Of a stretch of 5,623 nt of DNA, positions 1-5,085 are shown in pieces (the first letter of the stretch is position 1; every line of letters begins with the position of its first letter). Origin of the DNA: Candidatus Niyogiibacteriota bacterium. Its GTDB lineage: Bacteria; Patescibacteriota; Minisyncoccia; 1-14-0-10-42-19. Below the pieces are notes generated by a model that ran no database searches, was not told where the DNA came from, and saw only the letters and a program-made list of their open reading frames with translations. Made by a program: the position numbers and the translations under genes. The stretch covers positions 1 through 5,623 of the forward strand of contig JACQLG010000055.1 of NCBI GenBank assembly GCA_016204155.1, read 5' to 3'.

Positions 1-91
1 CCCCCATACTTCGCTAAAGCTTCGTAGGGCAAAGCAAAGAAAAACTTGCTTGCCCGCCGTAGCTCAAAGAGCGAAGGCGGAAAATTGTTAT
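1..91 (+). repeat. Composite direct repeat, copy A, first block
   Basis: This block matches 1350-1440 in the same orientation. The first 65 bases are identical and there are 5 mismatches over the whole 91. It folds into consecutive hairpins. One pairs 27-39 with 45-55 around an AAAAA loop, with two bulged A's. The next pairs 54-65 with 69-80, with two mismatches. Palindrome-rich blocks like this are common between genes in CPR genomes, which is general knowledge and not shown here. The window begins exactly at the repeat edge, so the repeat may extend further left, or the contig may end at a repeat. No coding function is supported: a short open frame running through it starts inside the hairpin. 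Confidence 0.85.
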
Positions 92-96
92 TTGTG

Positions 97-125
97 CGTC
101 CGAACTATTTCAAGAATAGACCATT
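97..125 (+). repeat. Composite direct repeat, copy A, second block
   Basis: These 29 bases match 1613-1641 at 26 positions, including the identical run AAGAATAGACCATT. In this copy the block lies only 5 nt after the first block (1-91). In copy B the two blocks are 172 nt apart. The order and orientation are conserved, so the two blocks belong to one ancestral unit. In copy B this block ends just before the glycosyltransferase start codon, so copy A may be a displaced remnant of that gene's upstream region. Confidence 0.75.
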
Positions 126-193
126 TGACTTGCTCTTCGATAAACTCAGTGCTCGCTCATGGGGAGCTATAAATGCGCGCAACGAATATTTTT

Positions 194-225
194 CTTACAA
201 AATGTCCGATCGGACAAAATGTAAG
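194..225. repeat. 32-bp dyad-symmetric palindrome
   Basis: The centre TGTCCGATCGGACA (203-216) is a perfect 14-bp palindrome. After three unpaired A's on each side (200-202 and 217-219), symmetry resumes with CTTACA (194-199) and TGTAAG (220-225) about the same centre. This could be a repressor-type operator, a hairpin or a dispersed repeat. No gene starts close by (the next is 174 nt away), which argues against a simple operator. Confidence 0.7.
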
Positions 226-271
226 ATCGAACAATGTTCAAACTTCTAGTTCAAGCATTTTTAATGCTCGT

Positions 272-296
272 CCTCGCGGAGCTTTAACAAAGTAGG
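272..296 (-). repeat. Diverged inverted relative of the repeat's left end
   Basis: Read on the minus strand, this segment resembles bases 4-29 of the composite repeat. It shares the order of a TACTT-like block, an (A/T)AAAGCT core and a terminal AGG or GGG. Several positions differ and one small gap is needed, so homology is plausible and not certain. If real, copy A is followed by a decayed inverted copy of its own left end. Confidence 0.4.
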
Positions 297-309
297 TTTT
301 TCTGGATAA

Positions 310-336
310 GTAGCGCGGAGAGGCAGACCGTGCTAC
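310..336. repeat. 9-bp hairpin upstream of the DUF2156-like gene
   Basis: GTAGCGCGG (310-318) pairs with CCGTGCTAC (328-336) over nine positions, with one G-T wobble and a 9-nt loop. No T-run follows, so it does not look like an intrinsic terminator. It lies 62 nt before the start codon at 399. It may be another dispersed palindromic repeat or a leader hairpin. Confidence 0.6.
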
Positions 337-398
337 TCTAGAAATTATAAGAAAATTGTCAAAATTTTATTACGGTTTAAGGGAAAAGAAAATTTTTT

Positions 399-1340
399 AT
401 GACCGTAACTAAAAGCGAAAATATTGATGAGGCCCTTTTAATATTTCGAGATTTTGTTGCCAAATTCCATAACGATACCTATGATTTTGAGTTTTGCAAC
501 GGATATATTTTGCAAGCAACAAGAAACTATTTTGATTCTCGAAAGTTTAGTGATGGGCTTGTAATATTTACCAAAAAGCGGGGAGTGGATAATTTTGTTA
601 TTGTTTCTTGCGTTGGCGACAATCGCGCAAAGAATATCTTTGCTGTTGTGAAAGAATTGTTTGAAAATTCGGGCAAACCAGTTTTTATAAAAAATGTAGG
701 AAAAGAACTTGAGCAAGATCTTTTGAAGTTTGGTTGTCGTCACTATCGTGTAGATGAGTGGTGGGACGACCAATCCAAATATGATGACAATTCTTTCCCG
801 GAGCAGGTTTTGAATACGAAGCAACTTGTTGACCTTGAAGGCCCGAATTTTCAATCTTTGCGTGAGGAACAAAATCGGTTTAACCGAGAGTATCAGATCG
901 AGGCGCGGAGGTGGGAAGTTTGTAATCTCGAAACTGTAGAAAAAATTTTGAAAAAGTGGATAGATAATATACATCTTCGCAACGACTGGAACAAAGAGGA
1001 GCTCCACGCTTCCCATGAAATTTTTTGCAATTCTCGCAATGACTTGATTCATTTTGGTATTTACGATTCGAAAAATAATAAACTAATTGGTTTTCTGGCA
1101 TTTAGTGAAATATCACCGAAATGCTTGGGATACAATGTTTTGGTAAACGATTTTGTATATAGAAATTCATATCGCATACTCATGTTAGAAGGTGCGAGAA
1201 TCGCAAATTCCCTCGGTTATCAATACTTGAATATTCAAGGGTCGGAAGATACGAATCAATATTTGTCCAAGCGTCGCTTAAAGGCAGAATTTGAAATTCC
1301 GAAGGAACATTTGATCTTTGATAAAAATTCATGTTTTTGA
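399..1340 (+). CDS. DUF2156 / LPG-synthase C-terminal-like GNAT protein
   Basis: This 313-residue soluble protein is probably an acyl- or aminoacyl-transferase of the GNAT superfamily, related to the C-terminal domain of phosphatidylglycerol lysyltransferases (DUF2156). The middle segment (residues 138-170) has the family layout: a short 'queue' segment, LEG (146-148), then a basic stretch with LR (154-155) and NRF (159-161). The C-terminal half alternates strands and helices (HFGIYD at 218-223, LIGFLAF near 229-235). It ends with YLNIQGSED (276-284) followed by L289, KRR (291-293) and K295, matching the family's N-x-G-x-S-E ... K pattern. There is no signal peptide or membrane segment, unlike full-length MprF. 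A weak AAGGGA lies 15 nt before the ATG. The gene sits between direct-repeat copies and appears more AT-rich than the glycosyltransferase after it, which fits transfer. The substrate is unknown. Confidence 0.7.
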   Translation: MTVTKSENIDEALLIFRDFVAKFHNDTYDFEFCNGYILQATRNYFDSRKFSDGLVIFTKKRGVDNFVIVSCVGDNRAKNIFAVVKELFENSGKPVFIKNVGKELEQDLLKFGCRHYRVDEWWDDQSKYDDNSFPEQVLNTKQLVDLEGPNFQSLREEQNRFNREYQIEARRWEVCNLETVEKILKKWIDNIHLRNDWNKEELHASHEIFCNSRNDLIHFGIYDSKNNKLIGFLAFSEISPKCLGYNVLVNDFVYRNSYRILMLEGARIANSLGYQYLNIQGSEDTNQYLSKRRLKAEFEIPKEHLIFDKNSCF

Positions 1341-1349
1341 AATTTGCCG

Positions 1350-1440
1350 CCCCCATACTTCGCTAAAGCTTCGTAGGGCAAAGCAAAGAAAAACTTGCTT
1401 GCCCGCCGTAGCTCGAAGAGCGTAGGCTGGAAATTGTCAT
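1350..1440 (+). repeat. Composite direct repeat, copy B, first block
   Basis: This is the second copy of the block at 1-91: identical over its first 65 bases (1350-1414), with five substitutions in the last 26. It begins 9 nt after the stop codon of the DUF2156-like gene. The hairpin GGGCAAAGCAAAG / CTTGCTTGCCC (1376-1388 with 1394-1404) is preserved and could act as a weak stem after the gene, though the run of A's is in its loop and no T-run follows. Near-identity over 65 bases implies recent duplication or ongoing recombination between the copies. Confidence 0.85.
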
Positions 1441-1612
1441 CCCCCTTTGCTTCAGCCAAAGGCTGATCCGCCTTTGGCGGAAAAGCTCCAGCGGACAAGT
1501 CGGCGCGGCGGATTGTCCCGAGCGCAGTCGAGGGGAGCCGCGATTTCGGAATTTCGCAGGGGGAATTCCCTGCCTACCGGCAAGCAGGCTCGCCGCCTGC
1601 GGCGGCGAAAAC
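1441..1612. repeat. 172-nt GC-rich hairpin cluster splitting copy B
   Basis: Copy A has only 5 nt at the equivalent position, so this is an insertion in B or a deletion in A. It is visibly GC-richer than the flanking genes and is built of palindromes: TCAGCC-AAA-GGCTGA (1452-1466) directly followed by TCCGCC-TTT-GGCGGA (1467-1481); GCAGGG/CCCTGC (1556-1573); TGCC-TACC-GGCA (1571-1582); and a 7-bp perfect stem CGCCGCC-TGC-GGCGGCG (1591-1607). Bases 1515-1535 resemble another widely dispersed intergenic repeat type. It looks like several repeat modules stacked together, with no gene supported. The next start codon is 33 nt beyond it. Confidence 0.75.
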
Positions 1613-1641
1613 CGTCCGAGCTACTTTAAGAATAGACCATT
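1613..1641 (+). repeat. Composite direct repeat, copy B, second block
   Basis: These 29 bases match 97-125 with three substitutions. The block ends 4 nt before the ATG at 1646, so it occupies the ribosome-binding position of the glycosyltransferase gene. It contains AAGAATAGA and no strong Shine-Dalgarno sequence. This proximity suggests the composite unit originally included the upstream region of this gene. Confidence 0.75.
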
Positions 1642-1645
1642 CTTT

Positions 1646-2392
1646 ATGGAACATCCTCGCGTTTGTATAATCACGCCCACATATAATGAAAGAGAAAATG
1701 TGAAAGCGCTTATAGAACAAGTGCTTGCGTTGGGTATCGCGAATATGAGGATTGTTGTGATTGATGACAATTCTCCGGATGGTACGGGCAAGATTGCGGA
1801 AGAGCTGGCGCGAAAACATCCTATCACCGTTATTCATCAGCCGGAAAAAACAGGACTTGGGCGCGCCTATGTAAAAGGATTTTTACATGTATGCGCCCTA
1901 CCTGTCGGGCAACAGCCGGACTTTATCATACAGATGGATGCAGATTTGTCGCATGATCCGGCAGTCATTCCGGACATGCTTCGATATATAAAAAATCATG
2001 ATGTTGTCATTGGATCGCGCTACGTTCCGGGAGGCATAATTAAAAATTGGAGCCTTGACCGCCGTCTCTTGAGCCGTTTTGGAAACATGTATGCGCGAAT
2101 CATACTTCGACTTCCCTATCGCGATGTTACGGCTGGCTTCAAATGTTACCGGCGATCAGTTGTTGAGCGCATGAATATGAAAACATTAGATTCAGTCGGA
2201 TATAATTTTCAAATAGAGACAACGTATCGGGCGCATCGCGCAGGGTTTTCCATACAAGAGATTCCTATTACGTTTACGGAACGTAAAAAGGGCGTTTCAA
2301 AAATCAACTTTTTCATTATAATGGAGAGTTTTCTTAAAGTGCTCCTTCTCCCTTTCCAGAAGAAGGCAGGAGCGGTACGCGATAGATCGTAA
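1646..2392 (+). CDS. Family 2 glycosyltransferase, polyprenyl-phosphate mannose synthase type
   Basis: This 248-residue GT-A enzyme probably transfers a sugar (typically mannose or glucose) from a nucleotide sugar to a polyprenyl phosphate at the cytoplasmic membrane face. Motifs appear in the expected order: PTYNE (11-15), VIDDNSPDGTG (38-48, nucleotide binding), MDADLSHDP (97-105, the metal-binding DxD), GSRYV (123-127), GFKCYRR (164-170) and ER-x2-G-x-SK (212-219), typical of DPM1-like enzymes. It lacks the C-terminal transmembrane domains of longer relatives. The length fits the short form, with a hydrophobic tail (about 222-236) that may touch the membrane. The start gives the standard family N-terminus. 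There is no clear Shine-Dalgarno, and the repeat's second block lies immediately upstream. The 3' end overlaps the opposing GT-C gene by 59 nt. The sugar cannot be told from sequence. Confidence 0.9.
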   Translation: MEHPRVCIITPTYNERENVKALIEQVLALGIANMRIVVIDDNSPDGTGKIAEELARKHPITVIHQPEKTGLGRAYVKGFLHVCALPVGQQPDFIIQMDADLSHDPAVIPDMLRYIKNHDVVIGSRYVPGGIIKNWSLDRRLLSRFGNMYARIILRLPYRDVTAGFKCYRRSVVERMNMKTLDSVGYNFQIETTYRAHRAGFSIQEIPITFTERKKGVSKINFFIIMESFLKVLLLPFQKKAGAVRDRS

Positions 2393-4067
2393 AAACTGCT
2401 TCATTCAGGGGTGAATAGATCGTATCAATCGGCTCTACGCGCAAAGCAAGGTCTGCGGATATTGCTTCTACTTTCTTTTGCCATTCATCAGAAACAGGTG
2501 AATGCCTGCTTATCTCTGTCGTAAGGATAAATATGACATCTTCAACGCCAAAATTTGCATAAAACGCGGTTCCTTTCGTGCTGAGCGTTTTTAAAAATTG
2601 CGTGAGTGAATGAATTGGAGAGGAATCATATAAACGCCGCCGTTCAAAAACCCAAATAGAGGGCGTCCAATCCATCCTGTCGTCATACACGAGAAGATGC
2701 GACTGTTGGACATGCGGATTTTTTTCTGCGCGTTTCTCTATCAACTTTGTTTGGTAATGAATAAGTTGAGGTTCGTCTCCAAATGTGACGATATATGACG
2801 GATCAGAGTAGGTTTTGTAAAAATTCTCCACATATTGGTCAAGCTGGTTGTATCCTGCCCATCGAGGCCGATTTGCGCTTGAGATTAACGCATTATTCAA
2901 AAAAGGAGCTGGAATAAGCTGATTTTGGATCGCAAAGAGCATTTCCCACAAAAACATGACTATGACGATTCCAGCCATGATGGTCCGTTTTGGTCCTTGC
3001 AATGTATTGCACAAGAGGCAACCGCCAAGTCCTATGGCAAGGGCAATAAATGGAAGCAGGATAACGCCAAATCGTTCACTGCCGCCAATCAAGGCGAGCA
3101 TGCCAAGCGACCATGCAATGCCAAGCCACAGCATGATATATATATATTTTCGCCCTCTGTCGTTTATGGTCGCATATAAAAGTCCGATAATACTAAAACC
3201 AATCAGAATTTGGAATCCAATACTCATCGTACGCGCAACAAGAGTATATGCAGTTCCAAAAATATTAAAGCTTCTGCGTACTTCGCGCGTAAGTCCAGAA
3301 AAATCTTCAGGATGTTGTCCGATTAATGTGGAAAGAGCAGCATCAAGATGCCCTCGCTCCTGCCACATCATAAAGTTGTAGACAATAAGCGGGGAAATAA
3401 GAAGCAAGGCCGCAAAAAGCCCACAATAAAGCCATTTTTGCCGCCATGCCGACCGCTGCCACCACAAAAGCGCAATCAAAAAAACAGGGCCCATAAAGAG
3501 GAATGTATATTTAGTGAGAATTCCTAATCCCAGCATAATCCCCCACCACATGTAATTTTGCGGATTTTTTTGCGCTTTTATAAAAAAATAGAATGAGAGG
3601 ATTATCCAGAGTACAAGAAAACCATCAAGAAGTCCGATGCGCGAAATCCAGATACTGTAGTTCATAACAGCTAATACGCTTGCGCTTGCAAGACCGACTA
3701 TTGCATTGCCGATTTGTTTTCCTAAAAGATATATAAAGAAAATTGACAGCAATCCTATAAGTATAAATGGGATGCGTGCGACAAAAATGCTCTGCCCGCC
3801 TATCTTGAAGAATATCCACTGTATCGCAAACACCAGAGGCGGTGCGTCGTGGAATGATATATACTGCCACCATTGCGGTTCCGCAAACCAACTTACTGGA
3901 GTAGATTGCTTATTCGTTGCGGCTACATAGTCTATATACCCTATTGATCGAAAGGCATATAGTACGTCGTCAAAAATCATATCAGGACCGCTTAAATTCC
4001 AAAACCGCAATCCCCCGCCGATAATAAGAATTACAATAAGAATGAGAATAATCCGTTTTTTACTCAT
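2334..4067 (-). CDS. GT-C membrane glycosyltransferase (family 39 / PMT-like)
   Basis: This 577-residue integral membrane protein probably transfers a sugar from a polyprenyl-phosphate donor to a protein, lipid or glycan on the outer side of the membrane. Residues 5-22 form the first membrane segment. The following loop has the acidic pair DD (33-34), at the position of the catalytic Asp of GT-C enzymes, and then HDAPPL (73-78), the usual H-x-PP motif before the second segment. Many hydrophobic helices follow to about residue 375. The rest (about 380-577) is a soluble C-terminal domain with no recognised motif. The length suits ArnT/PMT relatives. Its neighbour, a polyprenyl-phosphate sugar synthase, would supply the donor (inference). 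The ATG at 4065-4067 directly precedes a basic, then hydrophobic N-terminus; no Shine-Dalgarno is visible. The last 19 codons and stop overlap the convergent gene. Confidence 0.88.
   Translation of the reverse strand: MSKKRIILILIVILIIGGGLRFWNLSGPDMIFDDVLYAFRSIGYIDYVAATNKQSTPVSWFAEPQWWQYISFHDAPPLVFAIQWIFFKIGGQSIFVARIPFILIGLLSIFFIYLLGKQIGNAIVGLASASVLAVMNYSIWISRIGLLDGFLVLWIILSFYFFIKAQKNPQNYMWWGIMLGLGILTKYTFLFMGPVFLIALLWWQRSAWRQKWLYCGLFAALLLISPLIVYNFMMWQERGHLDAALSTLIGQHPEDFSGLTREVRRSFNIFGTAYTLVARTMSIGFQILIGFSIIGLLYATINDRGRKYIYIMLWLGIAWSLGMLALIGGSERFGVILLPFIALAIGLGGCLLCNTLQGPKRTIMAGIVIVMFLWEMLFAIQNQLIPAPFLNNALISSANRPRWAGYNQLDQYVENFYKTYSDPSYIVTFGDEPQLIHYQTKLIEKRAEKNPHVQQSHLLVYDDRMDWTPSIWVFERRRLYDSSPIHSLTQFLKTLSTKGTAFYANFGVEDVIFILTTEISRHSPVSDEWQKKVEAISADLALRVEPIDTIYSPLNEAVFTIYRVPLLPSSGKGEGAL
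2341..2373. terminator. Possible hairpin between converging genes
   Basis: GCTCCT (2341-2346) can pair with AGGAGC (2368-2373). Inside it, CTTCT (2345-2349) can alternatively pair with AGAAG (2358-2362). It lies inside the 59-nt coding overlap of the two converging glycosyltransferase genes, where a two-way terminator would be expected. The structure is imperfect and has no T-run on either strand, so this is only a weak candidate. Confidence 0.25.
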
Positions 4068-4118
4068 GAAACAAAAGAATTACTATTGTGTTTATTGTAC
4101 AACATAATAATAATATGT

Positions 4119-4180
4119 GGACATAGTGTGGATATCTCTATTGGACATTATTACATTATATCGGACATATACATGGACAT
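4119..4180 (+). promoter_or_regulatory. Four spaced GGACAT motifs
   Basis: GGACAT occurs at 4119-4124, 4143-4148, 4163-4168 and 4175-4180, all on the + strand, each followed by A or T, in otherwise AT-rich sequence. The start-to-start spacings are 24, 20 and 12. The third copy reads TCGGACAT and shares TCGGACA with the half-site of the 14-bp palindrome at 203-216. This could be a binding array for a regulator of the leftward gene or an origin-type iteron set. The spacing is irregular, so classic iterons are not supported. Confidence 0.4.
4127..4135 (-). promoter_or_regulatory. DnaA-box-like 9-mer (8/9)
   Basis: On the minus strand this reads ATATCCACA, one mismatch from the DnaA box TTATCCACA. 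A single near-match is weak alone. It gains some weight from the TTATACACA box and parS-like sites in the same region. Confidence 0.35.
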
Positions 4181-4224
4181 ATCAAAAAATTGTTATTTTT
4201 CAATATAAAACCACTTATTCATGA

Positions 4225-4240
4225 AGTTTCATGTGAAACT
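4225..4240. promoter_or_regulatory. parS-like ParB-binding site 1
   Basis: AGTTTCATGTGAAACT matches the parS consensus TGTTTCACGTGAAACA at 13 of 16 positions. The 14-bp core GTTTCA-TG-TGAAAC differs only at one central base, and the outermost bases (A/T) are themselves complementary. It lies 158 nt from the leftward gene and 205 nt from the rightward gene. ParB would bind here to nucleate the partition complex if the organism has ParABS. Confidence 0.6.
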
Positions 4241-4244
4241 GCAG

Positions 4245-4253
4245 TTATACACA
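4245..4253 (+). promoter_or_regulatory. DnaA-box-like 9-mer TTATACACA
   Basis: TTATACACA fits the relaxed DnaA-box consensus TTATNCACA at all nine positions and differs from the strict TTATCCACA at one. It lies 4 nt after parS-like site 1. A further 7/9 match (TTATCCATT) is on the minus strand at 4323-4331. The number of good boxes is low for a textbook origin. Confidence 0.45.
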
Positions 4254-4295
4254 AGCTGTTTATTTTTTCTTCTAATGTTGCTGCGGAAAATTTTT

Positions 4296-4311
4296 TGTTT
4301 CATGTGAAACT
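4296..4311. promoter_or_regulatory. parS-like ParB-binding site 2
   Basis: TGTTTCATGTGAAACT matches the parS consensus at 14 of 16 positions, the best of the three. It shares the same CATGTG centre as site 1, 71 nt away, so both sites use one local variant of the motif. An adjacent T-run (4291-4296) precedes it. Confidence 0.65.
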
Positions 4312-4329
4312 AACTATTTGCTAATGGAT

Positions 4330-4342
4330 AACACTCAGTGTT
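4330..4342. promoter_or_regulatory. Small perfect inverted repeat AACACT-C-AGTGTT
   Basis: Six-base arms are perfectly complementary around a single central C. The size and symmetry suit a dimeric regulator site, but 6-bp arms can arise by chance. It lies 88 nt before the yraN-like start codon. Confidence 0.35.
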
Positions 4343-4429
4343 GACCACCGCTTTCAAGATTCAATTTTTAATTCTATACTAAAGATATAAGATAAGATAT
4401 CAAAATGGCCTTAAATAAAGCAATCTCGT

Positions 4430-4891
4430 ATGTTTTCACGTGAAACTTCTCGACAGAGCTCTCTCGATAAATCTCGAGACAAGTCGGGGCAAGAAAAACA
4501 AAAAACAGCAAAAAGAAAATTAGGTGATCTTGGAGAGCGCATATTCGTGAAACATCTTGTGAAACATAGATATGAGATTCTTGATAGGAATTATCAAAAA
4601 AAGTGGGGCGAAATTGATGTTGTTGCAAAAAAGGACGATGTTATTCATTTTTTTGAAGTAAAAACAATGAAGCTTGGATTTGAGAAACTTGAAAGCGGGG
4701 ATTATTATAATCCGGAAGAAAACGTGCATTACTATAAACAGAAACGCCTTGCACGGGCGATTCAAATTTATCTTGTACAGAAGAAAATACCAGAAAATCA
4801 AGAGTGCCAAGTAGATGTAGCCGCGGTTTTTCTTGATTTCAGAAGGCGTCGCGCTAGAATAAGAATAACTCAAGACATTGATTTGGCTTAG
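4430..4891 (+). CDS. yraN: YraN / UPF0102 family nuclease-fold protein
   Basis: This 153-residue soluble protein has the UPF0102 (YraN) fold, related to Holliday-junction-resolvase-like PD-(D/E)xK nucleases; its biological role is not settled. The domain starts near residue 29: KLGDLGE (30-36) with the conserved Glu, then WGEIDVVA (59-66) with GEID, FFEVKT (74-79) with the ExK pair E76/K78, and QVDVAAV near the end. These are the expected active-site positions and all are present. Residues 1-28 are a charged, low-complexity extension rich in S, R, K and Q. The ATG at 4430 is the only usable start: an in-frame stop lies at 4412-4414, and no ATG, GTG or TTG occurs before the domain. There is no Shine-Dalgarno. 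Codons 1-6 coincide with a parS-like palindrome. The stop lies 15 nt before the tRNA block. Confidence 0.88.
   Translation: MFSRETSRQSSLDKSRDKSGQEKQKTAKRKLGDLGERIFVKHLVKHRYEILDRNYQKKWGEIDVVAKKDDVIHFFEVKTMKLGFEKLESGDYYNPEENVHYYKQKRLARAIQIYLVQKKIPENQECQVDVAAVFLDFRRRRARIRITQDIDLA
4432..4447. promoter_or_regulatory. parS-like site 3, inside the yraN start codons
   Basis: GTTTTCACGTGAAACT matches the parS consensus at 13 of 16 positions. Its centre is a perfect TTTCACGTGAAA palindrome with the canonical CACGTG core, unlike sites 1 and 2. It begins at the G of the ATG and encodes part of residues MFSRETS, so one DNA segment may serve both translation start and ParB binding. It is 136 nt from site 2. 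Confidence 0.55.
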
Positions 4892-4942
4892 TGCTTAGAA
4901 GATTATCGGGCCGGCGTATGATGGTGGTACGTCTGCTTCTTG

Positions 4943-5079
4943 TCCCGCATTAAATTTTGCTTTCCAAGAATTTTATAAATCGGGGCGTAGTGTAATGGTA
5001 GCACGAGTCCTTTGGGAGGATTTAGTTCGAGTTCAAATCTCGGCGCCCCGACAAAGAATTGCAAAATTTTAGTGCGGGA
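4943..5079. repeat. 18-bp inverted repeat enclosing tRNA-Pro
   Basis: TCCCGCATTAAATTTTGC (4943-4960) is complementary to 5061-5079, forming 18 pairs with one G-T wobble (4950/5072) and one bulged T (5067). Two more wobbles (4942/5080 and 4941/5081) extend it to the proposed left junction. In RNA this would be a long stem stacked on the outer tRNA's anticodon stem, with tRNA-Pro in its terminal loop. As DNA it resembles the terminal inverted repeats of a 137-bp element. No clear target-site duplication flanks it. Confidence 0.8.
4981..5051 (+). tRNA. tRNA-Pro (anticodon TGG)
   Basis: This is a complete 71-nt cloverleaf. Acceptor CGGGGCG (4981-4987) pairs 7/7 with CGCCCCG (5044-5050), with discriminator A5051. 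The D stem is GTGT/GCAC with loop AATGGTA. The anticodon stem is AGTCC/GGATT (5006-5010 with 5018-5022), the loop TTTGGGA has anticodon TGG at 5013-5015, and the variable loop is TAGT. The T stem is TCGAG/CTCGG with loop TTCAAAT. The C1-G72 pair and A73 fit bacterial proline identity. CCA is not encoded. The gene lies wholly inside the insert that splits the outer tRNA, in the loop of an 18-bp stem. Its maturation would need RNase P and a 3' nuclease to cut within that loop. Confidence 0.95.
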
Positions 5080-5085
5080 TGGGAG

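Larger units (their letters stand above)
126..398. other. Non-coding stretch with small palindromes
   Basis: No convincing gene is present. The stretch holds a dyad at 194-225, a 6-bp hairpin (254-259 with 263-268, loop TTT), a diverged inverted relative of the repeat's left end (272-296) and a 9-bp hairpin at 310-336. Bases 131-162 resemble a dispersed CPR-type intergenic repeat, by general similarity only. The 60 bases before the next gene are AT-rich and presumably carry its promoter. I cannot point to a clear -35/-10 pair. Confidence 0.6.
4068..4429. other. AT-rich divergent intergenic region, candidate origin/partition locus
   Basis: This 362-nt non-coding region lies between a leftward membrane enzyme gene and the rightward yraN-like gene. 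From left to right it holds four GGACAT motifs (4119-4180), a DnaA-box-like match on the minus strand (4127-4135), a parS-like palindrome (4225-4240), a DnaA-box match TTATACACA (4245-4253), a second parS-like palindrome (4296-4311), a small inverted repeat (4330-4342) and an AT-rich stretch (about 4360-4405) with A/T-only tracts that could unwind. A third parS-like site lies just beyond its right edge. Clustered parS sites are known to lie near oriC in many bacteria. Promoters for both divergent genes must also be here, but no convincing -35/-10 pair stands out. Neither dnaA nor parAB is in the window. Confidence 0.5.

Noticed and set aside
46..249. 67-codon open frame on the + strand
   Set aside because: It starts inside the hairpin of the direct repeat, runs through the 194-225 palindrome, matches no family I recognise, and has no ribosome-binding site.
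438..1052. 204-codon open frame opposite the DUF2156-like gene
   Set aside because: No recognisable motifs. The sense strand has a continuous family-like protein.
1..1640. CRISPR array or insertion sequence
   Set aside because: There are only two distant repeat copies, no regular spacers, and no transposase gene or terminal repeats bounding the cassette.
4405..4443. Short open frame starting ATG GCC TTA before yraN
   Set aside because: It has only 12 codons, no ribosome-binding site, and ends inside the yraN start region in another frame. A leader peptide cannot be supported.
4546..4566. Two further GTGAAACA half-sites resembling parS halves (similar ones also occur in rsmI)
   Set aside because: They are half-sites without symmetry, and simply encode Val-Lys-His or Val-Lys-Gln codons in real genes.
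4520..4873. 117-codon open frame opposite yraN
   Set aside because: It is antisense to a gene with clear UPF0102 motifs, and its composition is that of a shadow frame.
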